Assembly: GCF_016405145.1 (NCBI RefSeq)
Contig: NZ_JAEKIA010000002.1
Location: 186,001 to 250,000 of the forward strand
Length of the DNA: 64,000 nucleotides
Direction of reading: 5' to 3'
DNA from: Schaalia cardiffensis
GTDB taxonomy: Bacteria; Actinomycetota; Actinomycetes; Actinomycetales; Actinomycetaceae
Both the position numbers and the translations under genes were made by a program. The notes beneath the pieces were generated by a model, which ran no database searches, was not told where the DNA came from, and saw only the letters and a program-made list of their open reading frames with translations. This document shows positions 1 through 9,535 of the stretch, one piece after another; positions within the stretch are counted from its first letter, which is position 1; each line of letters opens with the position of its first letter.

Positions 1-22
1 GCACTCGGGGAGGAGAGGAACA

Positions 23-1222
23 TTGAGCCGCACTCCTTCTGAGAAAGGCGCCGTGAAAGCGCGGCGCGAAAGGGTCTTCTCGATCGACCTCGTGCGAGCG
101 ACGGCGACGATCCTCATTGTCATCACCCACTTCAACAACCCCTTCTTCTCTCAGGGGGGCTACCTCCTCGCGAACCGTCCCTTCGGCGTGTACATCGGCG
201 ACCTCGGCGTCTCACTCTTCCTCATCATCTCTGGAACCGTCCTCGCGCTGAATTACCGGCAGCCGATTGATGTGAAGAGCTTTTACTGGAAGCGCTTCAA
301 AGGCATTTACCCGATGTTCTGGACCGCGTGGGTCTTGGGAACCCTCTACTTCTTCATCGATTCGAAGGGGCACCCGCTCAATGCGGCGCCCGTGAAATCG
401 CTCATCTGGACGCTCTTGGGCATTGACGGGCTCGTCGCGAATTTTCATCTGACGACGGCGTACCTCTTGGGAGAATGGTTCCTCGGATTCATCATCATCT
501 TCTACTTGGTGTTCCCGCTCTTGAGCTGGGCGATTGAGCGGTTCCCGAAGACGACGGCGCTGATTATCGCTGCGCTGTACCTTGGTTCGATCTTCGGGCT
601 CGGTGCCGCAACTGATGTACCGATGTCCGTGATTCTGACGACGCGTCTTCCCGAGCTCGCCTTCGGCATGTACCTCGTCCGTTTTTCCGCGAGCATCCGA
701 CCCCACATGGCGATTCCCACGGCACTCGTCCTCCTGGCTTTCGAAGCACTTGACCGTTTCGGAGCTTCTGGGGCAGCTGCGCTCGTGAACCATGCGGCCT
801 TCAAAGACCTGTCCACCACCATTGTCGGACTCGCCGCTTATGTTTTCCTTATTGCGATCGCAGATTTCGTGTCAATACGTCCGCTCCGGGCGCTCGTTGC
901 ACTCATCGCGAAGTACTCCTACCCGATCTTTTTGGTGCACCACGTCATCATCTACAAGCTCTTCACCATGTCGAGCATCGACTGGATGAGTTTCAACCGC
1001 GTCCAGGTTGTCACTTTCTTCTTCGCGATTTGTGCCCTTGTATTCGCTCTCGCCGTGGCCCTTGACGCGGTGACCAAGCGGATCATCGTATTCACGAGCG
1101 CGGCCTTTGAAGGTGAGTGGTGGCGTCCTGCCATCTTCTCTCTGCCCAAGGTGGACTCCCCGTCTCAGGCTCAAGATGCTCGACCATCTGCGGACGCGAG
1201 GAGCCACGCCAATGAACGTTGA
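23..1222 (+). CDS. Acyltransferase family 3 membrane protein (OafA/YrhL-like)
   Basis: A 399-residue multi-pass membrane protein. The N-terminal motif SIDLVRATATILIVITHF (about residues 20-37) carries the conserved Arg and the membrane-face His of acyltransferase-3 proteins. Roughly ten hydrophobic segments follow. The family moves acetyl or other acyl groups from the cytoplasm onto exported sugars, so a role in O-acylating the glycan handled by the neighbouring ABC exporter is likely (inference). The TTG start is supported by GGAGAGG at 12-18. The gene upstream lies outside the window, so an upstream operon partner cannot be excluded. The C-terminal tail of about 30 residues is polar and not conserved-looking. 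Confidence 0.85.
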   Translation: MSRTPSEKGAVKARRERVFSIDLVRATATILIVITHFNNPFFSQGGYLLANRPFGVYIGDLGVSLFLIISGTVLALNYRQPIDVKSFYWKRFKGIYPMFWTAWVLGTLYFFIDSKGHPLNAAPVKSLIWTLLGIDGLVANFHLTTAYLLGEWFLGFIIIFYLVFPLLSWAIERFPKTTALIIAALYLGSIFGLGAATDVPMSVILTTRLPELAFGMYLVRFSASIRPHMAIPTALVLLAFEALDRFGASGAAALVNHAAFKDLSTTIVGLAAYVFLIAIADFVSIRPLRALVALIAKYSYPIFLVHHVIIYKLFTMSSIDWMSFNRVQVVTFFFAICALVFALAVALDAVTKRIIVFTSAAFEGEWWRPAIFSLPKVDSPSQAQDARPSADARSHANER

Positions 1223-1331
1223 CTCTGTCATGAGTGCGGGAGTGAGCGCCCCTGTGCAAGAGCATCACTCCTTCACCGCACCCGCATGGATTCGCAGCGG
1301 ATTTGATGAACAGGAGGGAAAGGTCGAATGA
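1212..1331 (+). CDS. Small coupled ORF (39 aa) between acyltransferase and ABC permease
   Basis: An ATG preceded by GAGGAG at 1198-1203 (8-nt spacing) opens a 39-codon frame. It overlaps the end of the acyltransferase gene by 11 nt, and its TGA stop overlaps the permease ATG (ATGA at 1328-1331). The ribosome site of the permease lies inside its last codons. No family is recognised; the peptide is polar, with no membrane segment. It may be a leader or coupling peptide for the exporter rather than a functional protein. Evidence is the RBS and the overlaps only. Confidence 0.4.
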   Translation: MNVDSVMSAGVSAPVQEHHSFTAPAWIRSGFDEQEGKVE

Positions 1332-2194
1332 GTGGAATCACCGATCAGCGCAAGGGCGAGTGGCAGCGGATCATTGATCTGACCCTCCGTTTCACGCAAC
1401 GCTCAGTATCCTCCGAATTCAAGGGCACGGCCCTGGGTCGACTCTGGTCTCTCATCAACCCTCTGGCAACCGTCATCGTCTTCACCATCATCTTCGGACT
1501 GGTGTTCAGGGGCTCAGTCGAACCGGGGACGAACTCCGGGATCGACTCTTTCGCGCTCTGGATCGGCATCGGCGTGTTGTGCTGGACCTTCCTCTCGAGC
1601 GGAATCATCAAGGGGATGAACTCGCTCGTTGACAATGCCGGACTCCTCACAAAAGTCTATTTCCCGCGTCAGATCCTCGTGTATTCAGCGGTTCTCGCGC
1701 TCGTTGTCGACTTCATGTTTGAGTTGCTCGTCCTCGTCGCCATCGCCTTGATCGTCGGGGGCCCCGGGGTACTCACAATGGTTCCCCTTCTCCTCGTCAT
1801 CACGCTCCTCACTGCCCTTTTCTCGACAGGCCTCGGCCTGATCCTTGCTGTCGCGACCGTCTACTTCCGTGACATCTCCCACCTGTGGCAGATCTTCAAT
1901 CAAGTCTGGATGTACGCCTCCGGGGTCGTCTTCTCCCTCAGCATGCTCGGAGACGTCGAGAAGAGGCTGTACGAGATGGGCTGGTCCTTGGGCGGGCGGC
2001 CACTGCCGATCACGACCCTCTTTCGTTTGAATCCTGCGGAGACCTTCCTGGAGGCGTTTCGCGCCTGCCTGTACGACTTCGCGCCCCCTTCCCTTCCCGT
2101 TCTCCTTGCGTGCATCGCCTGGGGCATTGGGATGTTCCTCTTCGGCAACCTTTTCTTCTCGCGGTACTCCGCCCGCATTGTTGAGGAGCTCTGA
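1328..2194 (+). CDS. ABC-2 type polysaccharide exporter permease (Wzm/TagG-like)
   Basis: 288 residues with six predicted membrane helices and the family N-terminal amphipathic signature (RFTQRSVSSEFKGTALGRLW, near residues 23-42). Together with the downstream ATPase it forms a Wzm-Wzt or TagGH-type transporter that moves a lipid-linked polysaccharide across the cytoplasmic membrane. AGGAGG lies about 10 nt upstream of the ATG. The ATPase gene starts 5 nt after the stop, so the two are co-transcribed. Length is normal for the family. The exported substrate is not shown by the sequence; the rhamnose genes nearby make a rhamnose-containing glycan plausible. Confidence 0.92.
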   Translation: MSGITDQRKGEWQRIIDLTLRFTQRSVSSEFKGTALGRLWSLINPLATVIVFTIIFGLVFRGSVEPGTNSGIDSFALWIGIGVLCWTFLSSGIIKGMNSLVDNAGLLTKVYFPRQILVYSAVLALVVDFMFELLVLVAIALIVGGPGVLTMVPLLLVITLLTALFSTGLGLILAVATVYFRDISHLWQIFNQVWMYASGVVFSLSMLGDVEKRLYEMGWSLGGRPLPITTLFRLNPAETFLEAFRACLYDFAPPSLPVLLACIAWGIGMFLFGNLFFSRYSARIVEEL

Positions 2195-2199
2195 ACCAC

Positions 2200-3429
2200 A
2201 TGACACGCCACGCCATCACCGCAAGCGGTGTTTCAAAGAAGTTTCGTCTCTACACGAATCGGAACCAGTCCCTCAAGAGGGCCTTCCTCCAGCGTTCACG
2301 CGGCAGTTACGAGGACTTTTGGGCTTTGCGAGATGTTTCTCTTGGAATCTCTGAAGGAACGACCTTCGGACTGCTCGGCCATAATGGTTCAGGAAAATCG
2401 ACACTACTCAAATGCATCGCGAAGATCCTCACTCCCGATGAAGGAAGCATCTCCTCGAGAGGACGTATGGCTGCGATGTTGGAAGTCGGCTCCGGCTTCC
2501 ACCCTGAGCTTTCTGGACGCGAGAACATCTATCTCAACGGCGCAATCTTGGGGATGAATCGCAAGGAGATTGAAAAGAAATTCATTGATATCGTCGAGTT
2601 CTCAGGCGTCGGCGACTTCATCGATCAGCCGGTGAAGAACTACTCCTCAGGCATGTACGTGCGCCTCGGCTTTTCCGTGTCGATCCACGTCGAGCCGGAA
2701 ATCCTCCTCGTCGACGAAATCCTCGCTGTTGGCGACATGGCCTTTCAACGCCGCTGCATGTCGAAGTTCGCGGACTTTCGAGAAGAGGGACGCACAGTCG
2801 TCGTCGTGTCCCACGGCCTCGAGCAGATGCGTACCTTCTGTGATGAGGTTGCCTGGCTCGACCACGGTCGCCTCCAGGATGTCGGCCCAGCCGCCGAGGT
2901 CATTGACAAGTACTCCGTCGTCGCGAATGGAGTCGAAGAGGTCGAGGGCGGCGGACGTCACTTCGGGACAGGGGAAGCGAGGATCGACAAGATTGAGCTT
3001 CTCGATGCTTCAGGGCGTTCAATCGACCGACTGAACGTGGGTCAAGAGGCGACCATTCGGATGTACTACACCTGTCAACAGCCCATCAAGGGCGCCGTCT
3101 TCGGAGCTTCTATCGACACGCTCGAGGGGACGGTCGTGTGGGGCCTGCACGGCTTGGATGCCGATTTCGTCCCCGAGACCCTCCATCCTGGTAACGGGCA
3201 TGTCGACCTGAAGATTCCCCAGATGATGTTGAGGCCCAATGAGTACCTCATCTCCGCTGCGATTCAGCCTTCGCACCTGACGGGTGTAGTCGATGCCTTC
3301 CAAAAAGGGAAGCGCTTCGAGATGATGCCCGGCCCGCGAATGGAATCAGGAGGGCTTGTTGCTCTCGATGCCCGTTTCACGGCGATGGAGCCCCCAACGA
3401 CGATGATCGATTACCACACCCAGCGTTGA
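2200..3429 (+). CDS. ABC exporter ATP-binding protein with Wzt-type C-terminal domain
   Basis: 409 residues. The N-terminal ATPase has Walker A GHNGSGKST (60-68), the signature NYSSGM (about 148) and Walker B ILLVDEILAVGD (about 168). After residue 250 comes a second domain of about 150 residues (RIDKIELLDASG... VFGASIDTLEG...) of the Wzt C-terminal type. In Escherichia coli O-antigen systems this domain binds the non-reducing-end modification of the polymer and licenses export. Its presence suggests that this glycan also carries a terminal modification, perhaps added by the adjacent acyltransferase or by LicD (inference). It pairs with the permease upstream. Confidence 0.92.
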   Translation: MTRHAITASGVSKKFRLYTNRNQSLKRAFLQRSRGSYEDFWALRDVSLGISEGTTFGLLGHNGSGKSTLLKCIAKILTPDEGSISSRGRMAAMLEVGSGFHPELSGRENIYLNGAILGMNRKEIEKKFIDIVEFSGVGDFIDQPVKNYSSGMYVRLGFSVSIHVEPEILLVDEILAVGDMAFQRRCMSKFADFREEGRTVVVVSHGLEQMRTFCDEVAWLDHGRLQDVGPAAEVIDKYSVVANGVEEVEGGGRHFGTGEARIDKIELLDASGRSIDRLNVGQEATIRMYYTCQQPIKGAVFGASIDTLEGTVVWGLHGLDADFVPETLHPGNGHVDLKIPQMMLRPNEYLISAAIQPSHLTGVVDAFQKGKRFEMMPGPRMESGGLVALDARFTAMEPPTTMIDYHTQR

Positions 3430-3462
3430 GGGAACGAGAAAGCACGATAAACTCGCCAGAAG

Positions 3463-4344
3463 GTGGAAGAAGATGAGCCACTTTTACAGCCGACTCGACG
3501 GTTTTTCCAAAACTCAAGGAAGAGCTGGGCGGGACTTGCAGTTTTCTATAGCGTGATCGCTTCGGCTTTGACCCTCCCCTTCATGAAACTGCACCGTGCT
3601 TTAGCTGTCTATGACGGATTCCAATACATCGATGCGGTTGAAAAGGCGCGTCGATGGGATGTGGTTCTTTCTTCCGATACGACTGATTAGTGCGCCAGAG
3701 TCTTGGTGGCCTGCAGGGTACGAGTCTTGTTGTCGTAGCGCTCCTCTTCCTTTTCAGGTGGCCTGGAGCATCGTGGAGACTACGACGAGCAGGCGAGGGG
3801 ATTCACCCGGGAGTGCCAGAACTCGCTCTCATGATCTCAATTTCTCTCATTGCGGCACTCTCATGGCTCGTGATCCGAAGATCTACGGGGTCATCGTTGA
3901 TCGCGCAGCTCTTGACGGTCCTGCGAAGCACACCATCAAGAGCCTCTTCACCACGATTGATGACACTGTGAAGATCATCTTCCAAGGTAATGGGGGTGGG
4001 GGTTCTCCACCCCCGAATCGATTTTCGTCTCCTTGCTCACGTGGGGCCTGCACGCGGCGTTCAATGCAACAGCCTTCTTGGACGTCGAGGCGAGCATGGA
4101 TGAGCGGCTGTTCGCTTGAGTCGGCTCCGTGAGTCTCCTGTTGATCGCGCCGATGTCAATTGTGGTTTTCGGATTCGTGTTCCACGCGCATTTCGATGTT
4201 GTCTCCCGATACGTCATGGTCCTCGTCCCGCTCTTGTGCCTACCTGCTGCCAAGCGCTTCACGAGGCACGGCTCGTCCATGCTTATCTGCGTATTCGCGT
4301 TCGCAGTTTTCGCGTATGCGGTACTCGTGCGGACAGTGAACTGA
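3463..4344 (+). pseudogene. Decayed multi-pass membrane glycosyltransferase-like gene
   Basis: Coding-looking membrane protein segments occur in succession in different frames. Frame 1, 3463-3690, includes ALTLPFMKLHRALAVYDGF. Frame 3, about 3690-3890, is hydrophobic. Frame 2, about 3870-3990, includes YGVIVDRAALDGPAKHTIKS. Frame 1 resumes from about 4018 (SIFVSLLTWGLHAAFNATAF) and is interrupted by TGA near 4117 before continuing VSLLLIAPMSIVVFGFVFH... to 4344. The last segment (VVSRYVMVLVPLLCLPAAKR) resembles the C-terminal part of DUF2142/GT-C-like membrane proteins such as the one encoded at 4458-6092. At least three frame changes plus a stop make a functional product unlikely. The exact family is uncertain. 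Confidence 0.6.
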
Positions 4345-4457
4345 GTCGGAGCATTCTCAGTAGTGCCCTGCCGACTCTCGCACCGGGACCCGTTTCATTA
4401 GTGAAGCCGGTTATCGGTTTTCCCAGAAGCCTTCGCGAGTAGCGGGGAGTGGAGAAT

Positions 4458-6092
4458 TCAGTGAGTCGTATCCTCAGCCTCGACCGGGCCTACGGCCAAT
4501 TTCTCTACCGGTTCAAGCACATCACGTTCGAGAGTAGGCTCCTCCTCGAACATCGCAGCTGCTTGATGTGAAGGGACTCCTCCTCGAGTGAAAAGGAAGA
4601 AGATCAAGGCCCCTGCCGCACCGAGAACGAAGGGGACAGTCCACAAAGGAAGGGGAGGCTGCCACGGCGAGATATAGAGCTTCCAGGTGCCTGCAACGCC
4701 GGTGAGCTGACGGTGGAGGTTGAAAACGATCGAATCCGCTTGGACTAACCAGAAGACGAAGGCCCAGGCGCTGATAGCTCGGGCACTCGGCACCTCGGGG
4801 AAAGAATCGCAATCAGCGAGAACGTATGAGGCCATCACAGGAATGAGGATGATCAACGGCAGAATGTATCGCCCCTGCCACATGATTCCGAGGCTGCGTG
4901 CTTGAGAGGCATGCAAAATGATCGGGACGATGAGGCAGAAGAGGATGCCTGAAGAGAAAATGACAAGGCGTTCACGGCGCCTGGCGAGCATCCAGATGAG
5001 CAACAGGGCTACGATGAATGCAGTCGTGAAGAGCATGAATGCCCACAGGGGCATCGGTGCGTGCATCCATCCGAAAGTACCAACGGCATGAACGATGTAT
5101 TCATCCGTGTGTCGAAGCGTATACATTGCGAGGAAACGGGGAGTAACGAAAGTTTCAGGCCCGTCCACGCTGGTGAGATTCCCGGTTTTAAGGATCCAAA
5201 TGGAGGCGGCGAGAGTCGCGAGGAATGTAACGAATATTGGACCCCAAGAACGTCGATCCTTGATGACCACCCATGTCTGTTTCCAAGGTTGGAGGGCGAT
5301 GGCTCCGAAGAGCCCAAGGGTCATGAAGAAGGGGGTGAGGCCGCGCGTGTTCGCAAACACACTCGCAATGAAGGCGAGAAGCCACATCCGACGCCCCAGC
5401 TCGCTCGGAGATGTTCTGCGAATAACGAGGAACACTTGAGACCAGAGGGCGAAGGCCGATGAAAGCTCGAGTGCCTGTGGGTTAACGGAACCAGCCAGGA
5501 AGAAGACCATGGGTGTCAGGCCCGCAGCAGCGAGGGTGAAAGAGAGCCCCGGTAGCTTCGCTTGACTGAGGGAACGGAATCCGAGTGCGAGGAAGAAGGA
5601 AGCAAGCGCGCCCGAGAGGATCCTCATGAGGTAAATGCCTACGCGGCTGTGTGAAAACAAGGCAGGCCAGGACACGAGGGCGTAATACAGAGGGTTGTAG
5701 CGTGCTGCGGGGGTATCGGTTGTGACCCAACCATTAGGACTCTCTTGGGTGTCGATGAGGGGCGTCTCGCACTCGGAGATCGGCATATCTCGATCGAAAG
5801 CATTGCATATTAAGTAGGAGATGTCCCTGTAAATCTCGGGGACCTCGACAACACGGTCAACGAGGATCTCCTCGTTGAAGATCTGGCCGTAAGCGGTGGC
5901 TGCGGCTTTCTTGATGTGGGATTGCTCATCGGGAGAGGCTGTGAGTGGGTTGTACAAGGACCATGCGGTCGTGAGAATGAAGAAAGCGCTGAACGCGATC
6001 CAGAAGACTCCTCGAGGCGAAAGCCCGATTCGTGATCTCTTGGTGTTCCGGGTAAGAACTCCACTTGAGGGGCGAACACTATCGACAGTCAC
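4458..6092 (-). CDS. DUF2142-type multi-pass membrane protein (putative GT-C glycosyltransferase)
   Basis: 544 residues with about 11-12 hydrophobic segments. The first periplasmic loop carries PDEQSH (54-59), the acidic PDE-x-x-H signature of DUF2142 proteins, which are structurally related to GT-C membrane glycosyltransferases. Such proteins are common in actinobacterial and streptococcal polysaccharide loci, and may add sugars on the outer face of the membrane (inference). The GTG start has GGAGG 7 nt upstream. The C-terminal 40 residues are acidic and soluble. It is the last gene of the minus-strand set rmlA-licD-wzx-DUF2142. Confidence 0.85.
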   Translation of the reverse strand: MTVDSVRPSSGVLTRNTKRSRIGLSPRGVFWIAFSAFFILTTAWSLYNPLTASPDEQSHIKKAAATAYGQIFNEEILVDRVVEVPEIYRDISYLICNAFDRDMPISECETPLIDTQESPNGWVTTDTPAARYNPLYYALVSWPALFSHSRVGIYLMRILSGALASFFLALGFRSLSQAKLPGLSFTLAAAGLTPMVFFLAGSVNPQALELSSAFALWSQVFLVIRRTSPSELGRRMWLLAFIASVFANTRGLTPFFMTLGLFGAIALQPWKQTWVVIKDRRSWGPIFVTFLATLAASIWILKTGNLTSVDGPETFVTPRFLAMYTLRHTDEYIVHAVGTFGWMHAPMPLWAFMLFTTAFIVALLLIWMLARRRERLVIFSSGILFCLIVPIILHASQARSLGIMWQGRYILPLIILIPVMASYVLADCDSFPEVPSARAISAWAFVFWLVQADSIVFNLHRQLTGVAGTWKLYISPWQPPLPLWTVPFVLGAAGALIFFLFTRGGVPSHQAAAMFEEEPTLERDVLEPVEKLAVGPVEAEDTTH

Positions 6093-6170
6093 GTGGGTTC
6101 CTCCAGATTCATGTCAGGACCGTGGAAAGGACGGCGAATCAGGCGCGTTCTTTCGCCTGGGCGGAGTCTA

Positions 6171-7439
6171 TCAATTTTGGAGCTCGCTGATTGAAGGGCA
6201 GTTCTTGTCCCTGCGCAGTTCCATGAAGAGGGCGAGGAAGAAATATCCGCTCAAAAGGCTCATTGCTCCCGCGTAGCCGATCGATGCTCCGAGGAGATGG
6301 AAGGGAGGAACGAGGAAGATAAGAAAAACAGTGATCGCGAGTGCGGCGACGGCGTAGCCCACGAAGACGTGGGATTGACGACGCATCGTTGTGAGCGCGT
6401 AGTAGAGGATGACACTCGCAGAGTTCATTGCACCGCCGAAGACGAGGACCATGAGCTCAAGAAGGTAGCCGCTAATGTCCTTGCCGGACAGGATATTGAG
6501 GATCGCGACGCCTAGGAAGAATGTGACCCCACCGACGAGGAGGAACGAGAGGAGAGTAGCCGAGAGCCCCCGGTAAACGATCCTGAGGAAGCCTCGAACA
6601 TTATGGGAGACCCACAGGGTCGCCATTCTCGTCAGCAGCGGGCGGAACACAATCGTTGAGAGAAGATTGATCGCGAATGCCGGCATGAACAAAAGAGCGA
6701 AATACCCCTGGTGCTCCTTATCGAGGAAGAAACTGATCGCGAAGCGCGGTGCATTTGCCAGGTAGATGGAGATGAAGGAGGCCAGTGCTAGTGGCAGGCA
6801 CAAGAGCAGAACGAGGCGAATCCGCTCACGCTGCCACAGCGGACGCAGAGAGAACAAGGCCCGCGAGGGGGGAATGAAGACGAGCACCATTGTCGCGAAC
6901 GAGACCAGGAAAGTGACCGCTGTCGTCGCGAACAGATCCCCGGTCACCCAGATCCCAATGGAGAACACCGCGGTCGTGACGAAGGAACGGATGAACCCGG
7001 CTCTTCCAGCGATATCGAGCCGTCCTTGACGCTGGAGCTCTGAGTAATACACGTCTTCGATCGCATCAAAGACACGAAGGAGCGCAACGAAGGCGATGAG
7101 AGCAGAGTCTTTGAGATCCGAGCCGAAAACCCATGAGGCGAGGAGGATACCGAGCACCATGAGAAGGACCGTGAGGATGCGGACCGCCAGATAGGTGCCG
7201 AATGTGAAGCGTCCTTGAACGTCCGTCACCTGGTAGGTGCGGACTTCGTACATGCCCAGAGTCTGGAATTGTTGGCCGATCGCAAGAGCAATCGAGAAGA
7301 CCCCCGCCGCAGCGACTCCGGCGGCCCTCGTGACGATGATCAACATGATCACAGTGGCGCCAGCCACCATGAAGGACCATGCGGTGTTCCAGAAGTAGTC
7401 TCGTCCCAGCGAGGGTGTCCGTTGTTCGGAACTCGTCAT
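6171..7439 (-). CDS. Polysaccharide flippase, Wzx/MATE-like
   Basis: 422 residues with 12-14 hydrophobic segments spread over the whole length, beginning DYFWNTAWSFMVAGATVIML as in polysaccharide-biosynthesis flippases (PST/Wzx family). It probably flips an undecaprenyl-linked oligosaccharide to the outer face. The ATG has GAGG 7 nt upstream and starts 9 nt after the licD stop, so the two are one transcription unit. A Wzx-type flippase and a Wzm/Wzt ABC exporter in one locus imply two export routes, or two glycans. No Wzy-type polymerase was recognised. Confidence 0.85.
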   Translation of the reverse strand: MTSSEQRTPSLGRDYFWNTAWSFMVAGATVIMLIIVTRAAGVAAAGVFSIALAIGQQFQTLGMYEVRTYQVTDVQGRFTFGTYLAVRILTVLLMVLGILLASWVFGSDLKDSALIAFVALLRVFDAIEDVYYSELQRQGRLDIAGRAGFIRSFVTTAVFSIGIWVTGDLFATTAVTFLVSFATMVLVFIPPSRALFSLRPLWQRERIRLVLLLCLPLALASFISIYLANAPRFAISFFLDKEHQGYFALLFMPAFAINLLSTIVFRPLLTRMATLWVSHNVRGFLRIVYRGLSATLLSFLLVGGVTFFLGVAILNILSGKDISGYLLELMVLVFGGAMNSASVILYYALTTMRRQSHVFVGYAVAALAITVFLIFLVPPFHLLGASIGYAGAMSLLSGYFFLALFMELRRDKNCPSISELQN

Positions 7440-7448
7440 CGTAGGACC

Positions 7449-8318
7449 TCAGAGCAGGCCTTTGAGAGGACCGAAGTCGACTTCGACGGGCTTGTGATTG
7501 CGGCGTTGTTCCACAGGAGGGAGCTCCATGTACTCACCGTAGGTTCGGCGCATCATGGCATCATAAGCGGGAGCGATTTGCACGGTGATCCCGTCGAAAG
7601 GCACATCCATCGTTGGTTGAATCTCATCGAGATTCACGGCCCAATTCTCAGGATCGCGCATCGAGAAGTCGGTATAGCGTCCGGTGTTCTCGCCCTCGTA
7701 TCTGCGTGCCGCTGCGTCGAAGAGCTTTTGAAGACGACGAGGAGTGACACGCAGGAGTTTCATCCCGTAGTAGGCGATGCTCGTTGCCGTGTGGATCGCC
7801 AGGCGTTTCACACCATGCGTATCAATGAGCATCGGTGTCGGGGTGCCGGTCAGGTAGAGGAGGCGCCCCCACAGCCACGTCGCTCGCGATTGCTTCTTGA
7901 AGTCAGAGGGGTCGGTCGGCACCGTGTCGAGGGGGAGGACATCGAGGCAGATCGGCATGCGGTAGTTAGCATTCTTGGCGAATTCGGGAATGAGGAGCGT
8001 CCCCGTGAAGCCGAGCTTGGTGAACATATACGGGTATTCGGGAAGAGTGCGAGTGTTGTCGAAGCGATACATCGGTCCCATGAGCGCGGGAGCTTCGGCG
8101 AGAAAACGCTCATAATCACGACGAGTCATCAAAACGTCAATGTCATCATCCCAGGGAATGAAACCTTTGTGGCGGATGGCGCCGATCATCGTCCCTCCGT
8201 ATACGGAGTAGGGGATGTTGAGTTCGCGGCACGCCTTGTCCATGTCCTCGAGCATCTTCACCAGAGCCTTTTGGATGCGAGCGAGGAGTTTGGGATCATC
8301 GATCATGTCCGATGCCAT
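7449..8318 (-). CDS. LicD-family phosphotransferase
   Basis: 289 residues. The family core YSVYGGTMIGAIRHKGFIPW followed by DDDIDVLMTR lies within the first 60 residues, with the Asp triad that binds metal. LicD proteins transfer phosphocholine (pneumococcal LicD) or other phosphoalcohol groups from CDP donors onto surface glycans. The chosen ATG at 8318 has AGGAAGGA about 8 nt upstream and matches family length. A GTG at 8402 keeps the frame open for 28 more codons but has no ribosome site. It is followed after 9 nt by the flippase gene. The substrate is not known from sequence. Confidence 0.88.
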   Translation of the reverse strand: MASDMIDDPKLLARIQKALVKMLEDMDKACRELNIPYSVYGGTMIGAIRHKGFIPWDDDIDVLMTRRDYERFLAEAPALMGPMYRFDNTRTLPEYPYMFTKLGFTGTLLIPEFAKNANYRMPICLDVLPLDTVPTDPSDFKKQSRATWLWGRLLYLTGTPTPMLIDTHGVKRLAIHTATSIAYYGMKLLRVTPRRLQKLFDAAARRYEGENTGRYTDFSMRDPENWAVNLDEIQPTMDVPFDGITVQIAPAYDAMMRRTYGEYMELPPVEQRRNHKPVEVDFGPLKGLL

Positions 8319-8468
8319 CGGAATGAGTCCTTCCTCGGCGGTAAGAAGGGCTGATTCGCCAAGCCGCCGGATTACCCATGATTGTTGCACAGGGGCGCCC
8401 ACTTGGGTGAAAAGGAGACGGTCCGGTCATCACGAGGAGGACCGGACCGAAAAGTGGAGCGAATCTCC

Positions 8469-9341
8469 TTAGACGTCGTCGCGGGCAAGTAAGTCGAGCA
8501 GGTATTGGCCGTAACCGGACTTGACGAGAGGTTCAGCCCGCTGACGCAGGCCCTCATCGTCGATGAAGCCCATTCTCCAGGCGACTTCTTCGGGGGCTCC
8601 GATCTTCATGCCCTGACGAGCCTCGACGGTGCGGACGAATGCGGTCGCATCCGCGAGGGAGTCGAAGGTGCCGGTATCGAGCCATGCGGTGCCGCGCGGC
8701 AGGACTTCGACTTGAAGCTTCCCCGCCTCCAAGTAGGTGCGGTTGACATCGGTGATCTCGTATTCGCCTCTGGCCGAGGGCTTGAGGTTCTTCGCGATGT
8801 CAACAACATTGTTGTCGTAAAAGTACAGGCCCGGGACTGCGTAGTGCGATTTCGGCTTGGCGGGCTTTTCCTCAATGGACAGGGCCGTGAAGCTCTCATC
8901 GAATTCGACGACACCGTATGCGCTCGGGTCAGACACGTGGTAAGCGAAAACGGCTCCACCATCGGGGTCGACATGACGGCGCAGCTGGGAGCCCATGCCG
9001 GGGCCGTAGAAGATATTGTCGCCCAGAACCAGTGCGGACGAGTCAGTGCCGACATGATCTGCGCCGAGGACGAAGGCCTGGGCGAGGCCGTTGGGGACTT
9101 CCTGAACGGTGTATGTGATGTTCACGCCGAGTTGTGAGCCATCACCGAGGAGACGATGGAAGCTCGGGGCATCATGCGGTGTCGTAATGACCAGGACATC
9201 TTGGATGCCTGCGAGCATGAGGGTGGACAGGGGGTAGTAGATCATCGGCTTGTCGTACACGGGCACGAGCTGTTTGGACGTCCCCAAGGTGATCGGATTC
9301 AGGCGCGTACCCGAACCTCCGGCGAGAATGATGCCCTTCAT
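8469..9341 (-). CDS. rmlA: Glucose-1-phosphate thymidylyltransferase
   Basis: 290 residues, full length for RmlA. The nucleotide-binding loop GGSGTRL is at residues 8-14, followed by [20 protein letters not shown], and YEITDVN is present in the C-terminal half. The enzyme makes dTDP-glucose from dTTP and glucose-1-phosphate, the first step of dTDP-L-rhamnose synthesis. AAGGAG lies 7 nt upstream of the ATG. It is the first gene of the minus-strand set. The remaining steps are encoded by the RmlC-RmlD fusion (divergent, 195 nt away) and rmlB at 14 kb. Confidence 0.96.
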   Translation of the reverse strand: MKGIILAGGSGTRLNPITLGTSKQLVPVYDKPMIYYPLSTLMLAGIQDVLVITTPHDAPSFHRLLGDGSQLGVNITYTVQEVPNGLAQAFVLGADHVGTDSSALVLGDNIFYGPGMGSQLRRHVDPDGGAVFAYHVSDPSAYGVVEFDESFTALSIEEKPAKPKSHYAVPGLYFYDNNVVDIAKNLKPSARGEYEITDVNRTYLEAGKLQVEVLPRGTAWLDTGTFDSLADATAFVRTVEARQGMKIGAPEEVAWRMGFIDDEGLRQRAEPLVKSGYGQYLLDLLARDDV

Positions 9342-9535
9342 TGGTGACTCCTTACACGTCGACTGATTATGGAGGTCGTGGAGCCATTATGCCCAGGGGC
9401 AGGTGGGGGCGGGGCGAGTAGGTTCGGCGAGTCCAGCGCCTTGCGTTGCGTCTTCGTCGCCTGAGGGGAAGTCCACTACTATCCTTGGAAGGGTTCGATC
9501 GCTTCAAGGGTGGTCGATGTCGTCTAGGAGCGTTC

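Noticed and set aside
7215-8354. A 379-codon plus-strand frame opposite licD and wzx
   Set aside because: Antisense shadow of two recognised genes; no motifs and no ribosome site.
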